A DNA stretch of 57,640 nucleotides, taken from the NCBI RefSeq assembly GCF_001299635.1, contig NZ_JRHN01000036.1:1-57640 (forward strand). The letters are read 5' to 3'. The position numbers were made by a program, and so were the translations under genes. This DNA is from Clostridioides difficile. GTDB taxonomy: Bacteria > Bacillota > Clostridia > Peptostreptococcales > Peptostreptococcaceae. Under the pieces are notes generated by a model. The model worked only from the letters and a program-made list of their open reading frames with translations, was not told the DNA's origin and made no database searches. Shown here in pieces: positions 1 to 9,188 of this stretch. Within the stretch, counting starts at the first letter, position 1; each line of letters begins with the position of its first letter.

Positions 1-159
1 ACTAATATACTACATTCTATAATTATAGTAACTGAAAATTTCATGAAATTTAAAATAAATATAAACTATCCATTTTACAAGAAATGGAAACTTTTGGGAT
101 ATACTTATTTGCTAATGGTTTATAATAAAATAGAGGTGTTTTAATGGGAGGAAATTTTT

Positions 160-1701
160 ATGAGGAATTTACAAAAAAAATTAATGTTTTTTTTATTTAT
201 ATGTATAATTTTACAGATTATACATACAATACCAGTTTATTCTTTAAATGAATTTTATCAAAATAACTCCCTAAGCAATTTTGAATCTATTATGTTTAAT
301 AATCAATTTATTAGCAAATATTCATTACAGATAATATGTATTATGACTATGATATGTATAATGCTTATACTATATATAATATATGATAAATTAAGGTTTA
401 GAATTAAATTGCAAAAGGTAGCTTATACAGATGGTCTTACAGGAGCAAGTACTATGGATAAGTTTGTGATTGATGCTAATAAGATATTATGCAAAAATAC
501 TCAAGAGAAATATGCTTTATTGTATATAGATATTGATAAATTTAAATATATAAATGACCTATTTGGATATGAAGTTGGAAATGAAATTTTACGTAACTTA
601 ACTAAGATTATTAAAAATAATATATTTGAAGATGAGATATTTGCAAGAATATCTGCTGATAATTTTACTATAATTATGAAATACATAGAAGAAAAAGATA
701 TAACAAATAGATTGAACATTATATTTGAAGAACTAGATTTATTTAATAATAATCAAGAGGAAAAGTATAAACTGGTTTTGAGTTGTGGAATCTACTTTAT
801 ACTTTCAGAAGATAGAGATATTAATTCAATTATAGATAGGGCTAATATACCTCATAAAATGGCAAAAGGAGGACATAAAAGTTCCTATGCATTTTATGAT
901 AATAAGATTCATGACCAAGAAATAAAAGAAAAAGAGATGGAAAATACGATGTTTTCAAGTTTGGAAAATAAAGAATTTATTGTACATTTGCAACCCAAAA
1001 TAGAACTTGATACAGGAGAAATACAAGGTTCAGAAGCTCTTGTTCGATGGAAAAGTTCTAATAAAGGTTTAATACCTCCAAATGAATTTATTCCATTTTT
1101 CGAGAAAAATGGTTTTGTAATAAACTTAGATTTATATGTACTTGAAGAAATATGTATACAACTTAGAAAATGGATTGATGCAGGTATAAATCCAGTTACT
1201 ATTTCGGTTAATGTCTCAAGGATACATTTATATTGCAATAATTTTATAGAAACATATAAAAATATAATTGATAAATATGAAATACCTGCAAAGTATATAG
1301 AACTTGAACTTACAGAAAGTATTATATTTGATAATTTTGACATCTTAATTGATATAATGAATAATTTAAAAAAAATAGGATTTTTGATATCTATGGATGA
1401 TTTTGGTTCAGGGTACTCATCATTAAATATGTTAAAAGAAATTCCTATGGATATTTTGAAGCTTGACCAAAAATTTATTATGGAAACTTATAATAGCAAT
1501 AGAAGTAAGATAATTGTTACTAAAGTTGTAGAAATGGCAAAAGAATTAGGAATGAAAGTGGTATCAGAGGGTGTTGAGACAGAAGAGCAGTTTCAGCTCT
1601 TAAAGGAAGTAAAATGTGACATGGCACAGGGATATCTGTTTGGAAAGCCAATGCCAATTGAAGAATTTGAAAAATTGATTATGTATAGCTCAATAAAATA
1701 G
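160..1701 (+). CDS. Membrane c-di-GMP phosphodiesterase, degenerate GGDEF + EAL
   Basis: A 513-aa two-domain signalling protein predicted to hydrolyse cyclic di-GMP at the membrane. Seen: two N-terminal hydrophobic segments (about residues 7-28 and 56-76), a GGDEF-fold domain (about 85-255) and an EAL domain (about 265-510). The GGDEF signature site reads SADNF (165-169), so cyclase activity is unlikely. The EAL domain keeps the catalytic set: EAL at 292-294, the Asn of SVNVSR, the Glu of ELTES, the Asp pair in MDDFGSG (413-414), Lys434, Glu470 in SEGVE and Gln490 in AQGY. By family knowledge such proteins are phosphodiesterases whose degenerate GGDEF part may sense GTP. Start: ATG behind a GGGAGG site. 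It is a single gene followed by a terminator; a protein of the same plan lies at 37266-39140. Confidence 0.93.
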   Translation: MRNLQKKLMFFLFICIILQIIHTIPVYSLNEFYQNNSLSNFESIMFNNQFISKYSLQIICIMTMICIMLILYIIYDKLRFRIKLQKVAYTDGLTGASTMDKFVIDANKILCKNTQEKYALLYIDIDKFKYINDLFGYEVGNEILRNLTKIIKNNIFEDEIFARISADNFTIIMKYIEEKDITNRLNIIFEELDLFNNNQEEKYKLVLSCGIYFILSEDRDINSIIDRANIPHKMAKGGHKSSYAFYDNKIHDQEIKEKEMENTMFSSLENKEFIVHLQPKIELDTGEIQGSEALVRWKSSNKGLIPPNEFIPFFEKNGFVINLDLYVLEEICIQLRKWIDAGINPVTISVNVSRIHLYCNNFIETYKNIIDKYEIPAKYIELELTESIIFDNFDILIDIMNNLKKIGFLISMDDFGSGYSSLNMLKEIPMDILKLDQKFIMETYNSNRSKIIVTKVVEMAKELGMKVVSEGVETEEQFQLLKEVKCDMAQGYLFGKPMPIEEFEKLIMYSSIK

Positions 1702-1738
1702 GAATTAATCTATATTATAAAAATCTAATAAATTATGT

Positions 1739-1772
1739 TAAAAATGAACTCTAATACAGTGTTCATTTTTTT
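1739..1772 (+). terminator. Intrinsic terminator after the EAL protein gene
   Basis: Ten-base stem AAAAATGAAC / GTTCATTTTT with an 11-nt loop, running straight into a T tract. Confidence 0.8.
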
Positions 1773-1927
1773 GTGAACTTTTTTATATACTTTTTAAGAT
1801 AGTAAAATTATTTAAGATTAAAAGGAAATAATTATAGCTTTGATTATAGATATATAGTAGGCATTTTTATAAAAGCATAGTATGAAAAAATATACAGAAA
1901 TATTTTCATAATTTTATTTAAAAGTAA

Positions 1928-1983
1928 TTGACATATAAGCTGTATTATTATATTATTGTATTAAGTTATTAATACAATAATAT
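1928..1983 (+). promoter_or_regulatory. Promoter and perfect inverted-repeat operator of the GntR operon
   Basis: A SigA-type promoter, TTGACA (1928-1933), 17-bp spacer, TATTAT (1951-1956). The -10 is buried in a perfect 15-bp inverted repeat: left arm 1950-1964 (ATATTATTGTATTAA), right arm 1969-1983, 4-bp centre. The position over the -10 and start site is what an autorepressing YtrA-type regulator would need; that use is inferred. Confidence 0.72.
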
Positions 1984-2001
1984 AAACAAGGAGGTATAAA
2001 C

Positions 2002-2370
2002 ATGGAATGGGAACTTGATAATAATAAGCCTATATATATACAATTAGTAGAACATTTAAAATTGAAAATAATTTCAGGTGAGATTGAAATAGGATCTAAA
2101 CTAGAAACAGTAAGAGCACTAGCAGAAGATGCTGAAGTAAATCCAAATACAATGCAAAAAGCTCTAACAGAGCTTGAAAGACAAGGATTAGTTTATAGCC
2201 AAAGAACTAAAGGAAGATTTGTAACAGATGATAAGGAAAAAATAAAAGCTATGAAAGCGGAAATAGCTAATGTTGAGATAAATACATTAAAAGAGACTTT
2301 AGAAAAACTTGGGTATGATAAAGATGAAATGTTAAAACTTATTACAGAAAATTTGAAAGGAGAATTATAA
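2002..2370 (+). CDS. GntR-family transcriptional regulator, YtrA subfamily
   Basis: A 122-aa DNA-binding protein with the winged-helix GntR domain in residues about 9-75 (PIYIQLVEHLK, then ETVRALAEDAEVNPNTMQKAL as the recognition helix region). The C-terminal part is only about 45 residues, the hallmark of the YtrA subfamily, which usually sits first in an operon with ABC transporter genes and represses it. That arrangement is seen here: stop at 2370, ABC ATPase start at 2372. The strong site AAGGAGG precedes the ATG by 7 nt. The upstream 15-bp inverted repeat is the likely binding site. The effector is unknown. Confidence 0.93.
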   Translation: MEWELDNNKPIYIQLVEHLKLKIISGEIEIGSKLETVRALAEDAEVNPNTMQKALTELERQGLVYSQRTKGRFVTDDKEKIKAMKAEIANVEINTLKETLEKLGYDKDEMLKLITENLKGEL

Positions 2371-2371
2371 A

Positions 2372-3097
2372 ATGGATAAAAATATAAATAATATTTCTCA
2401 AGATGGAATAGTTGAATTTAAAGGTGTAAATAAAAGTTATGGAACTAAAAAGGTTTTGAAAAATGTTGAATTGAATATACCAAAGGGAAAGATAGTGGGA
2501 TTGTTAGGTCCTAATGGAAGTGGCAAAAGTACAATGATTAAGCTAATAAATGGATTATTACAGCCTGATAATGGTGAAATTGTAATAAATGGAATGAAAC
2601 CATCAATAGAGACTAAGAAAATAGTATCTTATTTACCAGAAAGAACTTATTTAAATGACTGGATGAAGGTATCAGATTTACTGAAATTTTTCTATGATTT
2701 TTATAGTGACTTCGATGTTAGAAGAGCAAATGAGATGATTAAAAGTTTAGATATTGATGTGAATGAAAAACTAAAAACAATGTCTAAAGGAACCAAAGAA
2801 AAGGTTCAACTTATCTTAGTTATGTCAAGAAAAGCAAGTATATATATCCTGGATGAACCTATTGGTGGTGTTGACCCAGCTGCAAGGTCATATATACTTA
2901 AAACTATATTAAAAAATTATTCTGAAGATAGTACTTTACTAATCGCTACTCACTTAATAAGTGAAATAGAGAATATATGTGATGAAGTAATATTTATATC
3001 TAAGGGACAAATAGTATTGCAAGGAGATGTTGAAACAATAAGAGAAGAAAAAGGAAAATCTATAGATGCATTATTTAGGGAGGAATTCAAATGTTAG
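2372..3097 (+). CDS. ABC transporter ATP-binding protein
   Basis: A 241-aa ATPase subunit that should power the permease encoded next. Seen: Walker A GPNGSGKST (about 45-53), a weak signature loop (SKGTKEK rather than LSGGQ), Walker B IYILDEP with the D-loop GGVDP, and an H-loop ATHL. The divergent signature is common among ATPases of the YtrB/BcrA type of small exporters. It follows the GntR gene with one base between, and overlaps the permease gene by 7 nt, so the three are an operon with coupled translation. Substrate unknown; antibiotic or cell-wall stress export is the usual role of such modules. Confidence 0.92.
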   Translation: MDKNINNISQDGIVEFKGVNKSYGTKKVLKNVELNIPKGKIVGLLGPNGSGKSTMIKLINGLLQPDNGEIVINGMKPSIETKKIVSYLPERTYLNDWMKVSDLLKFFYDFYSDFDVRRANEMIKSLDIDVNEKLKTMSKGTKEKVQLILVMSRKASIYILDEPIGGVDPAARSYILKTILKNYSEDSTLLIATHLISEIENICDEVIFISKGQIVLQGDVETIREEKGKSIDALFREEFKC

Positions 3098-3855
3098 GTA
3101 AATTATTAAAATATGAATTAAAGGCAAGTGGAAGAACATTTATACCATTATATATAGCTATATTGGTAGTAGCTGTATTCAATGGAATATTTATAAACAC
3201 AGATATATTCCAAATACAGGGAATAGGAATACTGGTATTGACGAGTCTTTTCATGGCATTAGGTGTTTTAACTATTGTAGTTACAATTCAAAGATTCAGA
3301 AAAAATCTTTTGGGTGATGAAGGGTATTTAATGTTTACTCTTCCTGTTAGTACTAGTTCACTTATTTTATCTAAATGTATAACAGCACTTATATATGCTG
3401 TACTTAGTTTTATAGTTGCAATGTTCACATTTGGAATGCTTATGCTTTTTAGTGCTTCTGGAATACACTTACCTGAATTTTTAGATTTTTTTAATACTGT
3501 TTTTACAAAAGGTTCTGAATATTTTTTAGATGTTGTATTATTTTCAGTAACAATGCTTATTTCATATTCATCATTTATTTTGTTATTATATACATCAATT
3601 TCAATGGGTCAATTGCCAAGATTTAACAAGCATAGAAATATAGTAGCATTTGTTTCTTTTATAGCTATAAATATAGTAATATCAAGTGTTGGAAATGCTA
3701 TAGAAAGAATTTTACCACATAAAGATACAAATATGATATACCATTTTTATCAAAGTCCTCATTTTGCACTTGCAATGCTTGGGAGTATTGCAGTTGTAGT
3801 AATATTATTTTTCGCTACAAAATATATATTAGATAAAAAATTAAATTTAGAATAG
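3091..3855 (+). CDS. ABC transporter permease
   Basis: A 254-aa integral membrane protein with about six hydrophobic segments, the partner of the preceding ATPase. Its start lies inside the ATPase gene (7-nt overlap) behind a GGGAGG site, typical of translational coupling. No substrate-binding protein is present, which fits an exporter or a peptide-resistance module rather than an importer. No specific motif identifies the substrate. A strong terminator follows, ending the three-gene operon. Confidence 0.88.
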   Translation: MLGKLLKYELKASGRTFIPLYIAILVVAVFNGIFINTDIFQIQGIGILVLTSLFMALGVLTIVVTIQRFRKNLLGDEGYLMFTLPVSTSSLILSKCITALIYAVLSFIVAMFTFGMLMLFSASGIHLPEFLDFFNTVFTKGSEYFLDVVLFSVTMLISYSSFILLLYTSISMGQLPRFNKHRNIVAFVSFIAINIVISSVGNAIERILPHKDTNMIYHFYQSPHFALAMLGSIAVVVILFFATKYILDKKLNLE

Positions 3856-3868
3856 ATATTTTTATAGA

Positions 3869-3905
3869 GAGCCATCTTTTGAGTAATGTTCAAAGATGGC
3901 TTTTT
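3869..3905 (+). terminator. Intrinsic terminator of the GntR-ABC operon
   Basis: Stem AGCCATCTTTTGA / TTCAAAGATGGCT (one mismatch/wobble) around a short loop, followed by five T. Confidence 0.88.
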
Positions 3906-4103
3906 ATATTTAAGGAGTTAATTTATATATATAACAGGAATGAAACTTTATTTCTAGTTAAATATGTATATATGTAGTATAATGAGACTATATGTTAAAA
4001 TTTGTAATAAATAGATGTATACTTGATATAATTACTTAGAAAGCATGAATTTTATAGAGTATATCAAGAAAATTTAAAGCTATGTAGATTTGAGGGAGAA
4101 AAT

Positions 4104-5354
4104 ATGAAAAGTTATACAAAGGCTAAATGGAGTGTTTGGGGCATAATTACATTTTCATTCATTTTAGTCTTATTTTTAAGGATGTCAACTGCTGTTGTTT
4201 CAGATAATTTATCAAATGAGTTAGGTTTTAATTCTATACAAATTTCAAATATAGCATCTTTTTGCCTCTATGCATATGCATTTATGCAAATACCAGCAGG
4301 AATCTTAATTGATAAATATGGAGCAAGAAAACTTAGTAGTCTTGGAATAATAATGGCAAGTTTAGGTTCTATTTTATTTGGATTGATTCAAAGTATAGAG
4401 TTAGCATATATTTCTCGTATAGTTGTAGGTGCAGGGACCTCAGTAATATTGCTTTGTATTTTAAAAATTCAGGGTAGATGGTTTAATAAATCAGAATTTG
4501 CTTCTGCAACAGCTAAATTTTCATTTGTAGGGAATTTAGGGGGAGTTCTTGCTACTTTTCCACTTGTGTTTCTATCTGAATTTGTTGGCTGGAGAAATTC
4601 ATTTTTATTGATAGGCATAATTGGTGTTGTAATCGGATGTTTTATGTATATTATTGTTAGAGATACTCCAAGAGAATACGGATTCAATATAGATATGGAA
4701 CCTAATGAAGAGCCAGAGAAGATTGGTATTGTTGATGGAATTAAGTCTGTTATAAAAAATAAATCAACATGGTATAACTCAATGATAATGTTCTCTTTTG
4801 TAGGTCTGACAAGTGCATTTACAAGTCTATGGGGAGTGAAATACATAATGGATGTTTATGGGGTTAGTAAGAGTTTTTCTGCATTTATAGTATCATTTTT
4901 TACATATGGATTTATATTTGGTTCAATAATTATGGACTTTGTATTTGCTAAAATAAGCTCTAGTAAATTTAATATAATCAAATATGGAGCAATAATAGAT
5001 TTATTTATATGGATTCTAATTGTAGTTGTATATAAAGTAAAACCACCAATAATGATTTTACCAATAGCATTTTTTATTATGGGATGTATAGTGATGTCTC
5101 ATTTACAAGTTTTCAATGATGCTAAGTATAAAAATAAAGAAATTTATTCTGGATTGGCAACTAGTGTCATTAATACTTTCGAATTTATAGGTAGTGGTAT
5201 TATTAATTTAATTATAGCAGTATCTTTGCAAGTAAATTCACATAATGTAGTTGATGGATATAAAAGAGGATTTGTGATATTTATAGTACTCAGTATTATA
5301 ACTATAACAGCATCTCATATAGGTGTAAAAAATGATAATTCTAAGACTGAATAG
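4104..5354 (+). CDS. Major facilitator superfamily permease
   Basis: A 416-aa secondary transporter with about 12 membrane segments. The motif-A-like loop between helices 2 and 3 is visible as GILIDKYGARK (about 72-82), and a sequence of the RDTPREYGF type ends the first half, as in nitrate/oligosaccharide-phosphate-type MFS carriers. Start: ATG with GAGGGAG upstream. It stands alone, between the ABC operon terminator and the MscS gene. The substrate cannot be told from sequence. A 9-bp inverted repeat (CTTGATATA at 4022-4030, TATATCAAG at 4060-4068) lies in its leader. Confidence 0.88.
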   Translation: MKSYTKAKWSVWGIITFSFILVLFLRMSTAVVSDNLSNELGFNSIQISNIASFCLYAYAFMQIPAGILIDKYGARKLSSLGIIMASLGSILFGLIQSIELAYISRIVVGAGTSVILLCILKIQGRWFNKSEFASATAKFSFVGNLGGVLATFPLVFLSEFVGWRNSFLLIGIIGVVIGCFMYIIVRDTPREYGFNIDMEPNEEPEKIGIVDGIKSVIKNKSTWYNSMIMFSFVGLTSAFTSLWGVKYIMDVYGVSKSFSAFIVSFFTYGFIFGSIIMDFVFAKISSSKFNIIKYGAIIDLFIWILIVVVYKVKPPIMILPIAFFIMGCIVMSHLQVFNDAKYKNKEIYSGLATSVINTFEFIGSGIINLIIAVSLQVNSHNVVDGYKRGFVIFIVLSIITITASHIGVKNDNSKTE

Positions 5355-5553
5355 AATCTTATTATTGATTCAATTTAATGCAATATTTTATAGATAAAAA
5401 AGAATTTATATTTATTACAAGGATATATACCAAGATATAATTGGAATATAAATCTTGTTTACTATGTCGAAATGATATTGTATTATATTAAATAGAAAAT
5501 AAGAACTTTAAACTATAATATTGGTTCTAAAAATATAAAGTAAGGAGTTTTTT

Positions 5554-6438
5554 ATGGATACGACAAAAATAGATGATATAAGCAAGTTGGATTTAAACAA
5601 TCTAGATATTAATAAAATGGATATGGGCGGTATAATGGAAAGCTTTTTAGAATGGGCTACTACAAGTGGAGTAAAACTTATAATAGGTATACTTATACTT
5701 TCCATTGGATTTAAAATAATAAAGAAATTTGTAAACCATGTAATGTTATTACTTGGAAAAAGGGATATTGATTTAACCCTAAGAAGGTTTTTGAAATCTC
5801 TTCTTTTAAGTGTGCTTAAAGTTGCTGTTGTAATCATTGTTTTAGAATATTGGGGAATGAGCTTATCTAGCTTTGCTGCTGTGATAGCATCAGCAGGGGT
5901 AGCTATAGGTTTAGCATTACAAGGTAGTTTATCAAATTTTGCTGGAGGATTTATCATACTTTTGATTAGACCTTTTAAAGTAGGAGATTACATAGAAGCA
6001 GCAGGTCATGGAGGAACAGTTGAGCAAATAGGACTTTTTTATACACAATTGGTTACTCCAGATAATAAGCAGATACTTATACCTAATGGCTCTGTATCAA
6101 ATGATAGCCTAACAAACTATTCAGCAAAGAATACTAGACGAGTTGACTTAACTTTTAGTGTAGGATATGAAGATGATATAGTACAGGTGAGAAGAGTATT
6201 GAAAGAGATTGTGAATAGCCATAAATTAATAATAAATGAACCAGAACCATTTATAGGAATAGTGGAACATGGAGATAATGCCATTAAATTTGCTGTTAGA
6301 GTTTGGTGTAATACAGAAGATTATTGGACAATTTATCTTGATTTATTGGAAGAGGTTAAAGTTAGATTTGATGAAGAAGGAATTACAATTCCTTATCCTA
6401 AGATGGATTTAACATTAAGAGAGCTAAAAAGAATTTAA
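5554..6438 (+). CDS. Small-conductance mechanosensitive channel (MscS family)
   Basis: A 294-aa channel that should open on hypo-osmotic stretch to release solutes. After a short acidic N-terminus come membrane segments at about 38-55, 78-100 and the Gly/Ala-rich pore helix (AAVIASAGVAIGLALQGSLS, about 107-126), which is the MscS TM3 signature. The beta domain follows with GDYIEAAGHGGTVEQIGLF and the NGSVSNDSLTNYS loop, then the alpha-beta C-terminal domain. Length is typical. Start: ATG behind AAGGAG. Single gene with its own terminator. Confidence 0.95.
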   Translation: MDTTKIDDISKLDLNNLDINKMDMGGIMESFLEWATTSGVKLIIGILILSIGFKIIKKFVNHVMLLLGKRDIDLTLRRFLKSLLLSVLKVAVVIIVLEYWGMSLSSFAAVIASAGVAIGLALQGSLSNFAGGFIILLIRPFKVGDYIEAAGHGGTVEQIGLFYTQLVTPDNKQILIPNGSVSNDSLTNYSAKNTRRVDLTFSVGYEDDIVQVRRVLKEIVNSHKLIINEPEPFIGIVEHGDNAIKFAVRVWCNTEDYWTIYLDLLEEVKVRFDEEGITIPYPKMDLTLRELKRI

Positions 6439-6450
6439 TATTATAAAGTC

Positions 6451-6487
6451 AAGGCACCTTTAGATTTAATCTTTGGGTGCCTATTTT
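6451..6487 (+). terminator. Intrinsic terminator after MscS
   Basis: Stem AGGCACC / GGTGCCT with an inner AGATT/AATCT pairing, followed by a T-rich stretch. Confidence 0.85.
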
Positions 6488-6490
6488 TCA

Positions 6491-6527
6491 TTTTTTTCTT
6501 ATGAAGGCTGATTTAATATCTATAAGA
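6491..6527 (-). repeat. Copy 1 of a 37-bp dispersed repeat (decayed coding fragment)
   Basis: This stretch matches 55096-55132 at 34 of 37 positions. Read on the minus strand both copies encode D-(I/T)-KSAFIRKK, and two of the three differences fall at third codon positions, so the repeat looks like a leftover of a protein-coding sequence. The parent gene is not recognised. Confidence 0.6.
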
Positions 6528-6724
6528 ATCTTATGTTTTGACTTAAAACAATTAACTACTTATATATTATATATAAGAGTTTTTTATATTTTATTAAAAA
6601 ACTATTTTGTTTTTATACAATTTAATGTCGTTAAATGATTGGAAATAGTTTTTGTTTTCGACAACATATAATATGTGCTTGTTATACAATTTAATTATGA
6701 AGTATTAATAAGGGGGGAAATATT

Positions 6725-8170
6725 GTGAAATCAAAGAAATTATTATCGTTAGGGATAGCTATGTCAATGTTTGTTGCTGGTTGTCCTATATCTGCAAATG
6801 CACTTGATAAAATTGATAAAATTCAAGGTGCAGATAAATATGAAACTGCTGGACTTATTGCAGATAGAGAAAACTATACTACTGCAATACTTGTAAATGC
6901 AGATAGTACTATGGCTGATGGATTAAGTGCGAGTGGTCTTGCAGGAGCAACAAATGCACCAATTCTTTTAACTAAAAAGAATAATATACCAAGTGCAACT
7001 ATGAAAAGAGTTGAAAAAGCTAATAAAGTGTACATAATTGGTGGTGAAAGTTCTATTGATAAAGCAACTGAAAACGTTTTGAAAGGTAAGAATATAGAAG
7101 TTAAAAGACTTCAAGGTAGTGATAGAATTAAGACAAGTTATAATGTAGCAAAAGAAATAGGAGCTATTAACAAGGTTAGTAAGGTTATATTAACTAATGC
7201 TTTTAAAGGTGAACCAGATGCTATGAGTATTGCATCTGTAGCTGTTAGAGATAAAGCACCTATAGTATTAACTGATGGAAAGAGTGTACCATTTAACACT
7301 ACTGGAACAGAAAGTTATATAATAGGAGGTACTTCATCAATGAGTGATAACTTAGTAAATGATACTAATTCAACTAGATTGGGTGGAGTAGATAGATATG
7401 ATACTAATAAGAAGATAATAAATAAGTTCTATAATGAAGCAAAAGAGTTTTATATAGCTAGTGGAACAGATTTAGTGTATGCACTTGCTGGCTCTACAAT
7501 AGCTAAAAATACTCCAACAGTTTTAGTTGATGATAATAGCAATAAGACTGTATTAAAAAGTGCAACTAAAATAACAGCAATAGGAAATCTAAATGATAGT
7601 ATATTACAGCAGTGTTTAAATGTAACAAAAAATATAGGAAATTCAGATACTGGAAAACAATATACAGTAGAGGATGCTGCTAATGCTGTGAAAAAATTGC
7701 TAGGTGTTGATAAACTTTATTATAATGAAAATTATCCAGAAGATGAAGACTTAATATTTTTATTAGATACTAGCTTTGAATATTCAGGAAAACAATTCTA
7801 CGTATTTGGTTATGTCACAGAGAATTCTGAAGGTGATGTTAGATATTGTGTAGAGAAAAATGATATGAGCAAAGTATATACATATAATGTTAGTGGCATT
7901 ATGGAAGTATGTAACCCAGCTGACTATGAAAATAGAAAAATGATAACAGAAGATAAAGCAAAAGAATTAGCATTAGCAGAATGTGCTAGAAAGCATAAGG
8001 TTAGTGTTAATTTATTAAGAGTAAATACTGCTTATATTGATGATATTAATAATATAAAAGTATATGCTGTAAGAATAGATTCAAAGCCACAACCAAAACA
8101 GACTTATGGATGGTATTTCATAGATGTTTATAGTGGATATGCTTATAAAGATATTTGGAATAACATTTAA
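6725..8170 (+). CDS. Cell-wall protein with CWB2 (PF04122-type) anchoring repeats
   Basis: A 481-aa secreted protein. Residues 1-26 are a signal peptide (MKSKK, hydrophobic core, ANA cleavage site). Residues about 30-310 form three cell-wall-binding repeats of the CWB2 type, each with the pattern R-x-x-GxDRxxT/Y...A.ILLT and an (I/V)GG strand-turn (YIIGGESSID, YIIGGTSSMS). These attach C. difficile S-layer-type proteins to the wall through an anionic polymer. Residues about 315-481 are a separate domain of unknown function. The start is GTG: it sits 7-8 nt after a GGGGGG site and no better ATG is near. Single gene with its own terminator, away from an slpA-like cluster within this window. Confidence 0.9.
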   Translation: MKSKKLLSLGIAMSMFVAGCPISANALDKIDKIQGADKYETAGLIADRENYTTAILVNADSTMADGLSASGLAGATNAPILLTKKNNIPSATMKRVEKANKVYIIGGESSIDKATENVLKGKNIEVKRLQGSDRIKTSYNVAKEIGAINKVSKVILTNAFKGEPDAMSIASVAVRDKAPIVLTDGKSVPFNTTGTESYIIGGTSSMSDNLVNDTNSTRLGGVDRYDTNKKIINKFYNEAKEFYIASGTDLVYALAGSTIAKNTPTVLVDDNSNKTVLKSATKITAIGNLNDSILQQCLNVTKNIGNSDTGKQYTVEDAANAVKKLLGVDKLYYNENYPEDEDLIFLLDTSFEYSGKQFYVFGYVTENSEGDVRYCVEKNDMSKVYTYNVSGIMEVCNPADYENRKMITEDKAKELALAECARKHKVSVNLLRVNTAYIDDINNIKVYAVRIDSKPQPKQTYGWYFIDVYSGYAYKDIWNNI

Positions 8171-8268
8171 AAAAGTATTTTTAAAAATAATTACAAATAT
8201 ATTCCTTCTGTAAAAGATAATAAAGCAATAATTAAAAGTATTAATCAAATAATTTTATAATTACAATT

Positions 8269-8299
8269 AAGCATTCTCATACTGGGGAATGCTTTTTTT
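8269..8299 (+). terminator. Intrinsic terminator after the cell-wall protein gene
   Basis: Stem AAGCATTC / GAATGCTT followed by seven T. Confidence 0.88.
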
Positions 8300-8463
8300 A
8301 TTTATACAAACAACATATTTTGTTTTAGTAAATTTATTTTAGTAGATATAAATTTTATAGTCTTAAAACTAGCAAAGTAGGAAGTAAATTTAATATAAAA
8401 GGGTAAATAAAGGGTTTAGAGGGCATAATATAGAATAAATTAAGTATTTAAGGAGGGTTTTTT

Positions 8464-9081
8464 ATGTGTAAAAAAACATATTTATTAGTAGTAAGTATAC
8501 TTGTTGCAGGTTTATTGACTGCATGTAGTGGAAATCCAACTACAGATTCAGGACAGGCACAAGATAATACGAAGAAAGAGACAAATGCGTCAAATAATGA
8601 TTTAAAAGATGAAAAAAATAATGAAAATTTGAATGAACAAGATTTTAAAGTACCATACACAGATGCAGTAAGCATATTTAAAGATAAGTATAAAGATGCT
8701 GATATAGTAGATTTAAGCCTTGAAAGAGACTTAAATAAATTTGTTTATACTGTTGAAGGTGTAGATGATAATAATGAGTATAAGATGAAAATAGACGCTA
8801 ATACAAAAGATGTACTACAGGATAAAACAGAAAAATTGGATTCAGAAGATTTAAATGGAGCAGCTAGAAAAGAAAAATTAGACTTAAATGATATAATAAC
8901 ACCTCAAAAAGCTATGGAGATTGCATTAAAAGAACAAAATGGAAGAGTAAAAAAATGGAGTTTAGATAAAGATTTAGATGTTACTTTTTATAAAATAAGA
9001 ATAGATAAAGATAAAAATGAATATGACATAAAGGTAGATTCTAAAAAGGGAACTATATTGGAGGTAGAAAAAGAAGATTAG
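8464..9081 (+). CDS. Lipoprotein with two PepSY-like domains
   Basis: A 205-aa surface lipoprotein. The signal sequence ends in a lipobox LLTAC (Cys at about residue 21), followed by a charged, Asn-rich linker to about residue 60. Two PepSY-like repeats follow: about 62-125 (YTDAVSIFKDKYKDADIVDLSLER...YKMKIDANTKDVL) and about 135-205 (ITPQKAMEIALKEQNG...YDIKVDSKKGTILEVE). PepSY domains are thought to bind or inhibit peptidases at the cell surface; the partner here is unknown. Start: ATG behind AAGGAGGG. The C-terminal domain of the preceding cell-wall protein also ends in an alternating acidic pattern, but homology is not clear. Confidence 0.85.
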   Translation: MCKKTYLLVVSILVAGLLTACSGNPTTDSGQAQDNTKKETNASNNDLKDEKNNENLNEQDFKVPYTDAVSIFKDKYKDADIVDLSLERDLNKFVYTVEGVDDNNEYKMKIDANTKDVLQDKTEKLDSEDLNGAARKEKLDLNDIITPQKAMEIALKEQNGRVKKWSLDKDLDVTFYKIRIDKDKNEYDIKVDSKKGTILEVEKED

Positions 9082-9127
9082 AAGCTTTAAATTACTTTTG
9101 TAATAATTTCTTTTTTAAATAAAATTT

Positions 9128-9152
9128 GTTTAAAATATAACAAGCAGGGTAT
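9128..9152 (+). promoter_or_regulatory. SigB-type promoter of the flavodiiron gene
   Basis: GTTTAA (9128-9133), 13-bp spacer, GGGTAT (9147-9152): an excellent match to the general stress sigma factor SigB consensus GTTTAA-N12-14-GGGWAW. It lies 36 bp upstream of the start codon. Confidence 0.78.
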
Positions 9153-9188
9153 AAAAAGATTAAATAACTATTTTAGGAGGAGTACGGT

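Noticed and set aside
1-159. Promoter or c-di-GMP riboswitch before the first EAL gene
   Set aside because: TATAAT at 121-126 lacks a fitting -35 and no GEMM-type core is visible in the short leader; the region is too short to judge.
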